A stretch of DNA of 64,000 bases, taken from the NCBI GenBank assembly GCA_003250395.1, contig QKGM01000007.1:1-64000 (forward strand), given 5' to 3'. How positions within the stretch are numbered: position 1 is the first letter of the stretch; every line of letters begins with the position of its first letter. Positions 17,270 to 26,569 of the stretch are shown one piece after another. The position numbers and the translations under genes were made by a program. Under the pieces are notes generated by a model, which saw only the letters and a program-made list of their open reading frames with translations, ran no database searches and was not told the DNA's origin. The DNA comes from Bacteroidota bacterium (GTDB lineage: Bacteria > Bacteroidota > Bacteroidia > Bacteroidales > TTA-H9).

Positions 17270-19765
17270 GTGAATACTAATGATCAAAGGCCTTTCCTTG
17301 ATGATTCAAGAGAAGAAACTGTAGATATAAAACAGTTGCTGTTCAAGTTTTTACGGTACTGGTATTTTTTTGCCATTACAGTATTTGTAGCCCTTGTTAT
17401 TGCCTTCCTATTTAATAAATATACAAAGCCGATATATGAAGTCTCCAGTACAGTGCTGGTACAGGATACGAAAAAGGGCGGTATGGCTGACGTTCAGTCG
17501 TTGTTGGGAGTAGGATTCGGAAATAGCCAGCAAAATTTGCAGAATGAAATAGGGGTACTTAACTCAAACTCTCTTGTGGTAAGTGCTGTTAAATCGTTAA
17601 ATCAGAAAGTCAGTTATTTTGGTGAGGAGAATTTTATTACCTCGGAGTTATATAAGACCAACCCCATCACAGTAATCCCCGATACAACACATCCTCAGCC
17701 TGCCAATATTAAGTTTTATGTTGTGATAAAGAATACCAGGCAGTTTGAAATTCAGGCTGACGGTGAAAATGCAAAGCTTTACGATTTCAGTTTGGATAAG
17801 TTTTATAGAGAAAATGATCAGGAAGTTATAGTCGACAGGATTAATCTGAACAAAACCTATTCTTTTGGTGAGACGATAGAAACTAAATATCTTAAGTTCA
17901 AGGTTTTATTAAATTATAACTATAATGCCGATAAACATCTGAATAAGAAGTTGTTTTTTCAGTTTAATGATCTTCCTGGTCAGGTTCAATTATTTAAAAA
18001 CTACAAAATTGAGCCGATCAACAGGGAAGCCTCTATTTTAGAAATCAAGCTTAAGGGAAACTCGGTGCAGAAATCAGTCGATTTTCTGAATACCCTAACC
18101 AGCGAATACCTTGCAAGGGGGCTCAACAAAAAGAATATGATCGCGATCAAGACCATTGAATTTATAGACAGGGAATTGATAGGAATACGGGATAGTCTGA
18201 CAATGGCTGAAATACAACTCGAGAATTTCAGGCGTGATAACCAGATTATGCAGCTGGATGTGGAGGCTCAACAAGTTTTTGAGTATATGAAGGATCTTGA
18301 TAAACAAAAGTCAGAGCTTTTAATGAAAGGTAAGTACTACCAATATCTCAAGACTTATATCGAAGAGAAAAATGATATAGATGATTTGGTAGTACCGTCG
18401 AGCATGGGTGTTGAAGATCCTTTGCTCACTCAATTATTGGGTGACCTGACGCGTTTGCATGAAGAAAAGGCTGCGTTGTTGCTTACTTCAACAAGAAAGA
18501 ATCCGGCTATCGGACAGATTGAATCAAAGATCAGAAATGCCAAGGCTAATCTTGTTGAGAACATTAAAAACATTGTCAATACTTCCAACATTGCTATACA
18601 CGACATAGAAGAACGGATTGCGGCCCAAACGGCCAAGATTTCTAATCTGCCTTCCAGCCAGAGAGAGTTACTTTCTGTTGAGCGGAAGTTTGATCTCAAT
18701 AACAATCTTTATACATTCCTGCTACAGCGCAGGGCTGAAGCCCAGATAACGAAAGCATCAAATTTGCCTGACAACGAAATTATAGATCAGGCGTTGTCGG
18801 AAGGCAAAAAACCCGTATATCCCAAAAAGAGTCTTAATTATCTGATAGCATTTTTGTTAGGGCTTATTCTTCCGGCCGTATATATTTACCTTAAGGACTA
18901 TCTGAACGACAAGATTATGGATCGGAGTGACGTCGAGCGGGCTTCCAATTATCCTCTTGTTGGAGTGATTATGCACAATAACCGGGATTCAAAACTTGTC
19001 GTGGCAGAATCTCCAAAGTCATCTATTGCTGAGTCTTTTCGTTCCGTCAGAACAAACCTGCTCTACATGACAAAGGGGAGTGAAAAGCAGACGATACTGG
19101 TAACGAGTGATATGGTGGCTGCAGGAAAAACGTTTATTTCCACTAATCTTGCCACAATATATGCACTGAATGGTCGCAGAACACTGCTGATCGGTTTCGA
19201 CCTTCGCAAACCAAAGATATTTCAGGAGTTTGGCCTGTCGAATACAGAAGGTGCCAGTAGCTATCTGATCGGGAAAAGCCAGCTGAATAAAATTATTCAT
19301 AAAACTTTTGTCGAAAACCTCGATGTGTTGTTGGCTGGTCCGGTACCACCTAACCCTGCAGAACTGATCGCATCAGAGAAAGCAGATGAATTGTTCAGGG
19401 AACTCAAGGAGATATACGACTATATCATCATTGATACACCACCGATAGGTCTGGTTACAGATGCCATATTACTGATGAAATACTCTGATGTTAACATGTA
19501 TGTTGTTCGTCAGGGGTATACGAATAAAAGAATTTTTGCCCAGGTTTCTAAGGATCTTGAATCCAGAGGGCTAACCAATCTCAGGATATTAATCAACGAT
19601 GTCAAAGTATCGAGGGAGGGCTATGGCTACGGCTATGGCTATGGCTACGGCTATGGTTATGGTTACGGTTATGGTTACGGCTATGGCTATGGTTATGGCT
19701 ATTATTCCGACGAGAATGAACAGCAAAAGGAGGGATTTCTTCGTAAGATTTTTAAGAAATCATAA
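17270..19765 (+). CDS. Wzc-like polysaccharide co-polymerase / tyrosine autokinase with (GY)14 C-terminal tail
   Basis: GTG start; Wzz-type N-terminus, Walker-like TSDMVAAGKTFISTNLA, FDLRKPK, YDYIIIDTPPIG, Tyr-rich tail. Confidence 0.93.
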   Translation: MNTNDQRPFLDDSREETVDIKQLLFKFLRYWYFFAITVFVALVIAFLFNKYTKPIYEVSSTVLVQDTKKGGMADVQSLLGVGFGNSQQNLQNEIGVLNSNSLVVSAVKSLNQKVSYFGEENFITSELYKTNPITVIPDTTHPQPANIKFYVVIKNTRQFEIQADGENAKLYDFSLDKFYRENDQEVIVDRINLNKTYSFGETIETKYLKFKVLLNYNYNADKHLNKKLFFQFNDLPGQVQLFKNYKIEPINREASILEIKLKGNSVQKSVDFLNTLTSEYLARGLNKKNMIAIKTIEFIDRELIGIRDSLTMAEIQLENFRRDNQIMQLDVEAQQVFEYMKDLDKQKSELLMKGKYYQYLKTYIEEKNDIDDLVVPSSMGVEDPLLTQLLGDLTRLHEEKAALLLTSTRKNPAIGQIESKIRNAKANLVENIKNIVNTSNIAIHDIEERIAAQTAKISNLPSSQRELLSVERKFDLNNNLYTFLLQRRAEAQITKASNLPDNEIIDQALSEGKKPVYPKKSLNYLIAFLLGLILPAVYIYLKDYLNDKIMDRSDVERASNYPLVGVIMHNNRDSKLVVAESPKSSIAESFRSVRTNLLYMTKGSEKQTILVTSDMVAAGKTFISTNLATIYALNGRRTLLIGFDLRKPKIFQEFGLSNTEGASSYLIGKSQLNKIIHKTFVENLDVLLAGPVPPNPAELIASEKADELFRELKEIYDYIIIDTPPIGLVTDAILLMKYSDVNMYVVRQGYTNKRIFAQVSKDLESRGLTNLRILINDVKVSREGYGYGYGYGYGYGYGYGYGYGYGYGYGYYSDENEQQKEGFLRKIFKKS

Positions 19766-19796
19766 TATTTTCGACATTGTAATTTGAACATAAATT

Positions 19797-20702
19797 GTGA
19801 ATACGTACCGTATAAAACATCTCAGGGAACTTGAAGCTGAGGCGATATACATCATTCGAGAAGTGGCCGCTCAATTTGAGCGGCCAGTTCTGTTGTTTTC
19901 GGGTGGTAAAGACTCGATTGTTCTGGTTCATTTATCTCTGAAAGCATTTTGGCCAGCACGGATTCCCTATCCGTTGCTTCATATTGATACCGGCCATAAT
20001 TTTGCTGAAACGCTGGCCTATCGTGATAGACTGGTTGAAAGGATCGGAGCGACTTTGTTGGTGGGTTCGGTTCAGGAAACCATTGATCAGGGGCGCGTAG
20101 TAGAGGAAAGAGGCGTAAATGCCAGTAGAAATGTATTACAGACTACTACTTTGCTCGATACAATTGCCCGATATAGATTTGATGCGGCTATTGGGGGAGC
20201 CCGACGTGACGAAGAAAAGGCAAGGGCGAAGGAAAGGATATTTTCGCACAGGGATGAATTTGGACAGTGGGATCCTAAAAATCAACGACCTGAACTTTGG
20301 AATATTTTTAATGGACGGAAATTGATGGGAGAACACTTTCGGGTATTTCCTATCAGCAACTGGACAGAAATGGATGTTTGGCAGTATATTCTGCTTGAGC
20401 AGATAGAAATGCCAAGCCTCTATTTTACACACCGGCGAAAGGTTTTCCAGCGTGATGGTGTATGGTTGGCTGATGCCCCTTTTATGATGAAGCGACAGGG
20501 AGAAGAGGTAGTTGAAATGGATGTACGTTGCAGAACAATTGGTGATGTGACATGTACAGGTGTGACGCTGAGTATGGCTGATTCTGTCGAGGATATCGTC
20601 AATGAAATAGCAGCAACCCGCGTTACCGAACGTGGGGGCCGTTATGATGACCGTCGTTCTGATGCTGCTATGGAAGATCGAAAACGTGAAGGGTATTTTT
20701 AA
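19797..20702 (+). CDS. cysD: Sulfate adenylyltransferase subunit 2
   Basis: GTG start; FSGGKDSIVLVHL PP-loop, GGARRDEEKARAKERIFSHRD, ERGGRYDDRRSDAAMEDRKREGYF. Confidence 0.97.
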   Translation: MNTYRIKHLRELEAEAIYIIREVAAQFERPVLLFSGGKDSIVLVHLSLKAFWPARIPYPLLHIDTGHNFAETLAYRDRLVERIGATLLVGSVQETIDQGRVVEERGVNASRNVLQTTTLLDTIARYRFDAAIGGARRDEEKARAKERIFSHRDEFGQWDPKNQRPELWNIFNGRKLMGEHFRVFPISNWTEMDVWQYILLEQIEMPSLYFTHRRKVFQRDGVWLADAPFMMKRQGEEVVEMDVRCRTIGDVTCTGVTLSMADSVEDIVNEIAATRVTERGGRYDDRRSDAAMEDRKREGYF

Positions 20703-20715
20703 TCAAATCTGAATT

Positions 20716-21993
20716 ATGACGCATAATCCTACACAGGGATACCTTGATATGGAACTGCTCAGGTTTACCACTGCTGGCAGTGTTGATGACGGGAAGAGTA
20801 CTCTTATTGGCCGACTGTTGTACGATAGTAAAGCAATTTTCGAAGATCAGATGGAGGCTGTAAGGAATTATAGCCTTCGCAAGGGTAATCAGGATCTTGA
20901 CCTCTCCCTTTTTACAGATGGTTTGCGGTCGGAACGTGAACAGGGAATTACTATTGATGTGGCATACCGGTATTTTGCAACACCCAGACGTAAATTTATA
21001 ATCGCCGATACCCCAGGCCATATTCAGTACACCCGTAATATGGTAACGGGTGCTTCAACTGCAAATGCAGCCATTGTCCTGATTGATGCCCGTAATGGAA
21101 TTACAGAGCAGACCCGCCGGCATTGTTTTATTGCTTCATTGCTTCGCATACCATATCTGATTGTTTGTGTAAATAAGATGGATCTGGTCGGGTTTGATCA
21201 AAAAGTATATGATGAAATTCTTGCGGACTTCAATTTGTTGAGGAGCAAACTTTCTTTTAACGATATCACTTTTGTTCCGATTAGTGCTCTGCAGGGTGAC
21301 AATGTGGTTGAAAAATCAGGAATGATGAGCTGGTATCAGGGAAGTACACTTTTGGATATTCTGGAGACACTTGATATTCAGACCGGATTAAACTATACCG
21401 ATGCACGTTTCCCTGTTCAATATGTTATCAGGCCTCATGATGACTCGTATCATGATTACAGGAGTTATGCCGGCCGGGTGGAAGGTGGCGTATTTAAACC
21501 TGGTGATAAAGTAGTGGTTCTGCCTTCCGGACTAACCAGTACTATTGAATCAATTGATGTTTTTCAAGGGAGCCTGCCAGAGGCATTTCCTCCACAATCG
21601 GTATCATTCAGATTGGCAGATGACATAGATATAAGCAGGGGAGATGTGATTTCTAAAGTCGATTCTCTGCCGCAAATCAGTCAGGAGATCGATGTAATGA
21701 TGTGCTGGATGAACCTGCGCCCGATGAAAGCTGGAGGAACCTATGTGTTGAGACAAACAACGCGGGAAGTGAAATGTATTGTAAAAGAGTTATATCATAA
21801 GATAGATATCAACACCCTGGAACCGGGAACAGATACTAATAATTTGGCTGCAAATGAAATAGGGCTGGTAAATCTAAAGGTTGCCAAACCGTTGGTTTAT
21901 GATGCTTATAGCCGAAACCGTCAGACAGGAAGCGTGATTTTGGTAGATGAGGGGACAAATGAAACTGTTGGAGTTGGAATGATCATCGGCTAA
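20716..21993 (+). CDS. cysN: Sulfate adenylyltransferase subunit 1 (no APS-kinase domain)
   Basis: GSVDDGKSTLIGRLLYDSK, DTPGHIQYTRNMVTGAS, NKMDLVGF GTPase motifs; 425 aa, ends before any CysC domain. Confidence 0.97.
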   Translation: MTHNPTQGYLDMELLRFTTAGSVDDGKSTLIGRLLYDSKAIFEDQMEAVRNYSLRKGNQDLDLSLFTDGLRSEREQGITIDVAYRYFATPRRKFIIADTPGHIQYTRNMVTGASTANAAIVLIDARNGITEQTRRHCFIASLLRIPYLIVCVNKMDLVGFDQKVYDEILADFNLLRSKLSFNDITFVPISALQGDNVVEKSGMMSWYQGSTLLDILETLDIQTGLNYTDARFPVQYVIRPHDDSYHDYRSYAGRVEGGVFKPGDKVVVLPSGLTSTIESIDVFQGSLPEAFPPQSVSFRLADDIDISRGDVISKVDSLPQISQEIDVMMCWMNLRPMKAGGTYVLRQTTREVKCIVKELYHKIDINTLEPGTDTNNLAANEIGLVNLKVAKPLVYDAYSRNRQTGSVILVDEGTNETVGVGMIIG

Positions 21994-22003
21994 ATAGATA
22001 TCC

Positions 22004-22510
22004 ATGAATTCGTTTATCATTACCATATTTCGCTTTATTATCATCGTTGCTGTTCAGGTCTTGCTGCTTAATAACAGGTATTTATGGCAGTCAATTAATC
22101 CACTATTATACCTGTTTTTTATAATTAAATTGCCTTATCAGACTCCGAAATGGGCATTGTTGGTTTGGGGTTTCGTGTTGGGAATAACGATAGATTTTTT
22201 TTGCGGAACGCCGGGAATGAACGCAGCAGCAACCCTGGTAGTTGCATTTACCCGGCCATTATTTCTCCAGATGGCCACAGGACGACGTGATCCTGATAAT
22301 ACCTCATCTCCATCCATTCGCGAAATGGGTTCCGGTTGGTTCGTATTTGTAGTGATGACTACACTATTGCATCATATGACCTTATTCGTGCTTGAGGACT
22401 TTGGTAACGGGCAATGGGGAATTATTTTTTTCCGGACCATTACGAGTGGGATTGCTACAGTAGCATTATTAACACTGACAGAATTCCTTGTAGCCAAAGT
22501 TAAGAGTTAG
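22004..22510 (+). CDS. mreD: MreD-like rod-shape-determining membrane protein
   Basis: 168 aa multi-TM; LPYQTPKWALLVWGFVLGITIDFFCGTPGMNAAATLVVAFTRP resembles Bacteroidota MreD. Confidence 0.7.
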   Translation: MNSFIITIFRFIIIVAVQVLLLNNRYLWQSINPLLYLFFIIKLPYQTPKWALLVWGFVLGITIDFFCGTPGMNAAATLVVAFTRPLFLQMATGRRDPDNTSSPSIREMGSGWFVFVVMTTLLHHMTLFVLEDFGNGQWGIIFFRTITSGIATVALLTLTEFLVAKVKS

Positions 22511-23007
22511 TCTGCTGTATCAGGGTTATTCTTTTTCTTTTCAATAACTGGTACCGCTTCAAAAGAAATCTGTTCTATACCCGGATTATCATATTTTCCG
22601 GTGTTGTTGTCGATTAGTATTTCATATCTCCCTTCCGAGGTAAATTCAAAAGACTCTCTGAAGCAGAAAGTATAATCCCAGCTTGCTTCACCAAATCTTT
22701 CGCCCCGTGGTGTATCATCTGTATTCCTGATCCAGATTTTCTTTTCCAGATAACTTTCACTGCCATCGGGCGATAGAATAAGAATATTCACAGGAAGTAC
22801 TCTGGGCGTGAAGTTCGCATTGAATCGAATAACAAGGTTGAGATCACGGGGAGACTCTTCAGTAAATCCCTCAACAATAAAAGTTAATGTGTCGAATTTT
22901 TGCCAGTTTTCGTTGACAAACTGATGCTCTTGTTTTATTGAAACAGGTTTTGAGCACCCTGCCATCAGGATGATAATCAGAATCACAAAATTTGAGAGCT
23001 TCTTCAT
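22507..23007 (-). CDS. Lipoprotein, possibly GldH-like
   Basis: Lipobox IILMAGC; 166 aa; NENWQKFDTLTF ... YEILIDNNTGKYDNPGIEQISFEAV is GldH-like in layout. Confidence 0.5.
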   Translation of the reverse strand: MKKLSNFVILIIILMAGCSKPVSIKQEHQFVNENWQKFDTLTFIVEGFTEESPRDLNLVIRFNANFTPRVLPVNILILSPDGSESYLEKKIWIRNTDDTPRGERFGEASWDYTFCFRESFEFTSEGRYEILIDNNTGKYDNPGIEQISFEAVPVIEKKKNNPDTAD

Positions 23008-23210
23008 GGGTTACAACGTTTAGAAAGCAAAATTAGTGATTTATCCTCTAATCAGGTTTACATGATTTATCATTCTACTGCTCTCTCTCTTTATCGTGTT
23101 ATTTAAACAGAATATAAATATTTAAATTGTGGTATCCATTTGCTTAATTAATTGTTGAGAGTTTCTAAAATTTATACATTTACGATGAATAAACTTAAAC
23201 AATATATACC

Positions 23211-24215
23211 ATGAAGGAAGACAAAAATCTATCAGACAGTCCGCAACAGGATGAGAATAATGCAAGACGTGGATTTTTAAAGAAACTTGGACTGGTGGTA
23301 GGGGCAGGAGCTGCGGTGACCGCCGGAGCAGTGTATTTGGGATATGACCATGAAAAGAAGAAAAATCCCGATGGGAAGAAAGTCAGAGTTTTAACAGCCG
23401 ACGGTCAACTTATGGAAGTAAGTGAGGCCGAGCTAATTCAGGCTGAGAATCAAACTGCTGATGAGGAAAGTGAACTTCAGCGTCGTGGCCGTGAAGGTTT
23501 GCCCGGTAAGCATTGGGTGATGGTAATCGATTTATCGAAATGCAGGAACGCGCGTATGTGCATGGCTGCCTGTCAGGGAGCTCATCACCTGCGGCCAGAA
23601 CAGCATCATATAAATGTACTGAGGATGCAGGATGCTGAACATACCGAGCCTTATTTTATGCCCAAGCCTTGCTTTCATTGCGACAACCCGCCTTGTACTA
23701 AGGTCTGTCCGGTAGACGCGACATTCAAGCGCCAGGATGGTATCGTTCTGATTGATAATCAACGTTGCATTGGCTGCAGGTTCTGTATTGCTGCCTGTCC
23801 ATACTCAGCAAGAGTATTTAACTGGATAGAGCCGCTCAAGTCTGAAGAGGATAAAGATCTGCCTTATGATGTTGAGCTGAATGTACCACAGAGGAAAGGA
23901 ACTATCTCAAAATGCCTGTTTAGTGCAGATTGTTTGAGAAAAGGTGAATTACCTTATTGTGTAAGGGCATGCCCCAATGGTGTTTATTACTTCGGGGACC
24001 TGAATGAGGATACCGTTACCAATGGTACTACAAGAGAAACTGTACGCTTTAGTGAACTAATCAGGAAGAATGGTGGTTATACAGTACTTGAAGAACTTGG
24101 TACCAAGCCTCAGGTTTATTACCTGCCTCCAAAAAACAGGTTGTTTCCCTATCAATATGAGGGTAAAACTACTATTGATCCTGATGACAGCCGCGTTGGC
24201 GGAGGAAGAGGGTAA
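23211..24215 (+). CDS. 4Fe-4S ferredoxin-type subunit (NrfC/PsrB-like) with Tat-type signal
   Basis: ARRGFLKKLGLVVGAGAAVTAGAVY; Cys motifs CFHCDNPPCTKVC and CIGCRFCIAACP, plus two variant motifs. Confidence 0.88.
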   Translation: MKEDKNLSDSPQQDENNARRGFLKKLGLVVGAGAAVTAGAVYLGYDHEKKKNPDGKKVRVLTADGQLMEVSEAELIQAENQTADEESELQRRGREGLPGKHWVMVIDLSKCRNARMCMAACQGAHHLRPEQHHINVLRMQDAEHTEPYFMPKPCFHCDNPPCTKVCPVDATFKRQDGIVLIDNQRCIGCRFCIAACPYSARVFNWIEPLKSEEDKDLPYDVELNVPQRKGTISKCLFSADCLRKGELPYCVRACPNGVYYFGDLNEDTVTNGTTRETVRFSELIRKNGGYTVLEELGTKPQVYYLPPKNRLFPYQYEGKTTIDPDDSRVGGGRG

Positions 24216-24261
24216 TATCTACCGGTCTTGATAAATTGACTTTTTTGAAATTTACCTGCCT

Positions 24262-25605
24262 ATGTCGGTTAATAAACTTTCGACTGAAGAGAGCTACAAA
24301 ACGCTCAACAAAATAGAGACGGATCTTCTTCGCCCGATGACCCATCATAAAGGTCTGGAATTGTGGATTCTATTCCTGGTTTTATTTTTTATCATTGGAG
24401 GATACGCTTATTTCATCCAGCTTCGTGATGGGTTAGGCGTAACGGCAATGAGGGATTACACTTCGTGGGGGATGTATATCGGGAACTTCGTCTTTTTTGT
24501 AGCGGCGAGCCTTATCGGTATGTTCATCAGTTCGGTTCTTGGCTTGCTGAAAATAAAATGGATTACACCAATTACCAGAATTGCGGAAATGATAGCACTG
24601 GCTTTTGCAATGTGGGCAGGCATTGTTATTGTAATTGATATGGGGCGTCCGGACAGATTGCTCAATGTTTTTCTCCACGGAAGGTTTCAATCACCCATTC
24701 TCTGGGATGTAACAGTAGTATCTACTTATGTAGCTATCAGCTTTCTGTTGTTGTTTTTGCCTCTTATTCCCGATGCGGCAGTTATCCGCCGTCGCTTACC
24801 CGGTCTTCCAAAATGGCAGATGAAGATATATGATCTTCTTTATCTGGGTTGGGAGGCTCGACCAGGGCAATACCTTATTATAAAAAAGTCGATGCGGATT
24901 CTGGCAATATTGATTATCCCGGTGGCTCTTGCGATCCATACTGTTACTTCCTGGCTTTTTGCATCCACACTACGTGCAGGATGGGATACAGCTATTTTTG
25001 GTCCCTATTTTGTTAGTGGAGCATTTGTTGCTGGTGTCGCTGCTGTTATTATCGCAATGTATTTTTTCAGGTATAATTATAAGCTGGGCGATTATATCAC
25101 CGACTTTCATTTCAACAGGATGGGACAGGTGCTTGTTTTGGTTTCAGCCATTTATATTTACTTCAATTTGAATGAGTACTTTGTTCCGGCGTACAAAATG
25201 AGGATAGCCGAGAAAGTACACCTGGTTGAAATGTTCACTGGTCACTGGTCTACTCTTTTCTGGTTTACCCAGATTATCTGCCTGGTGATACCAGCGTTTT
25301 TATTGATTTTTAAAAAGATGCGACGTCCTTCTATTATGCTGTGGCTATCAGTGCTTGTACTGCTAGGTGCCTGGTTGAAACGTTTCCTTATTGTTGTTCC
25401 GGTTCAGCAACATCCTTATCTGCCTATCCAGAATGTACCTGACAGCTTCCATCATTACATTCCGACAGGTATTGAAATAACCCTGACCATTCTGCCAATT
25501 GTTGGTGTTCTGCTAATTATTACCATTATTGCCAAACTTTTTCCGGTAATATCTGTTTGGGAGGTTGCCCATGAAAAGGGCGTTGATGAATCAATAATCA
25601 AATAA
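24262..25605 (+). CDS. NrfD/PsrC-like membrane quinone-interacting subunit
   Basis: 447 aa multi-TM; GLELWILFLVLFFIIGGYAYFIQLRDGLGVT, WGMYIGNFVFFVAASLIGMFISSVL, MGRPDRLLNVFLHGRFQSPILWDV. Confidence 0.88.
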   Translation: MSVNKLSTEESYKTLNKIETDLLRPMTHHKGLELWILFLVLFFIIGGYAYFIQLRDGLGVTAMRDYTSWGMYIGNFVFFVAASLIGMFISSVLGLLKIKWITPITRIAEMIALAFAMWAGIVIVIDMGRPDRLLNVFLHGRFQSPILWDVTVVSTYVAISFLLLFLPLIPDAAVIRRRLPGLPKWQMKIYDLLYLGWEARPGQYLIIKKSMRILAILIIPVALAIHTVTSWLFASTLRAGWDTAIFGPYFVSGAFVAGVAAVIIAMYFFRYNYKLGDYITDFHFNRMGQVLVLVSAIYIYFNLNEYFVPAYKMRIAEKVHLVEMFTGHWSTLFWFTQIICLVIPAFLLIFKKMRRPSIMLWLSVLVLLGAWLKRFLIVVPVQQHPYLPIQNVPDSFHHYIPTGIEITLTILPIVGVLLIITIIAKLFPVISVWEVAHEKGVDESIIK

Positions 25606-25618
25606 TTATATACCCGAA

Positions 25619-26569
25619 ATGATGAAATCAAACTCAAAAGTTTTGATAGCGATATATTTTTTGTTGAGCGCGACTGTAGTAATGGGACAGGCAACTGAAC
25701 CTTGGGTGGTACCTGCAGCAAAAAAGAGTGTTAAAAATCCTGTTGCTGTTTCTACTTCTGTTATTGAAAAAGGGAAGAGTCTCTACATGGCAAACTGTAA
25801 ATCATGCCATGGGGATCCAGGTAAAGGAAACGGGTTGCCGTTGGTTCCTAAACCAACTGACCCAGCAAGCGATAAATATCAGGCTCAGACTGATGGTGAA
25901 ATGTTCTACAAGATGCAGAATGGTCGCGGCGCTATGCCAAAATTTGCCGAGGTAATCCCAGATAATGATAAATGGGCCATTATTCATTTTGTACGTACGT
26001 TCAGTAAAAAAAAAAATAGTGCCGATGCAGGTAAGATAATGCCCGATACTTTACCTGCTGGTTCATCCTTTACCTCAACTTCTTTGAATGGAAAACCGAT
26101 CACACTCAAACTAAAGTTTAATGAACCAGATTCCACTTTGATTGCTACGGTTAGTACATTAAATGAAGATGGTGATTTACTGCCAGTTGAAGGAGTACCT
26201 GTTGGTTTTTTTCTGAAGCGTTATTTTGGAAGTCTTCCTGTTGGAGAGGAAATTGGTCGTACTGATAAAGATGGTCGTATTGAGGTTGCGGTTCCCCGCA
26301 ACCTGCCAGGTGATACATCGGGATTGCTTCATTTTATTGCCAGGGTCACTGATCCGGAGGTGTATGGTATTGCCATGGACTCAATTGGTGCTTCATGCGG
26401 AAAACCATTGGTAATAGTTAATATTACCGAGGAAAGAACTTTATGGGGACGTTCCCGTGTAGCTCCTCTTTACATTATTATCACCTTCTTTGGAGCCTTG
26501 GCGGCAGTATGGGGTACAATGGGGTATGTTGTGTCAAATGTCCTGAAAATAGCCCAAAAGGACGTTTAA
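25619..26569 (+). CDS. Membrane-anchored monoheme cytochrome c with Ig-like middle region
   Basis: Signal peptide; CKSCHG with downstream AMPKFAE Met ligand; beta-rich region; C-terminal TM APLYIIITFFGALAAVWGTMGYVVSNVL. Confidence 0.85.
   Translation: MMKSNSKVLIAIYFLLSATVVMGQATEPWVVPAAKKSVKNPVAVSTSVIEKGKSLYMANCKSCHGDPGKGNGLPLVPKPTDPASDKYQAQTDGEMFYKMQNGRGAMPKFAEVIPDNDKWAIIHFVRTFSKKKNSADAGKIMPDTLPAGSSFTSTSLNGKPITLKLKFNEPDSTLIATVSTLNEDGDLLPVEGVPVGFFLKRYFGSLPVGEEIGRTDKDGRIEVAVPRNLPGDTSGLLHFIARVTDPEVYGIAMDSIGASCGKPLVIVNITEERTLWGRSRVAPLYIIITFFGALAAVWGTMGYVVSNVLKIAQKDV

Noticed and set aside
19599-19787. 62-aa plus-strand ORF MSKYRGRAMATAMAMATAMVMVTVMV...
   Set aside because: It is the out-of-frame shadow of the wzc GGY-TAY repeat, which translates to ATG-rich codons in this frame. 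No independent support.
20668-21021. 117-aa minus-strand ORF antisense to cysN
   Set aside because: Opposite strand of conserved GTPase motifs. No evidence of its own.
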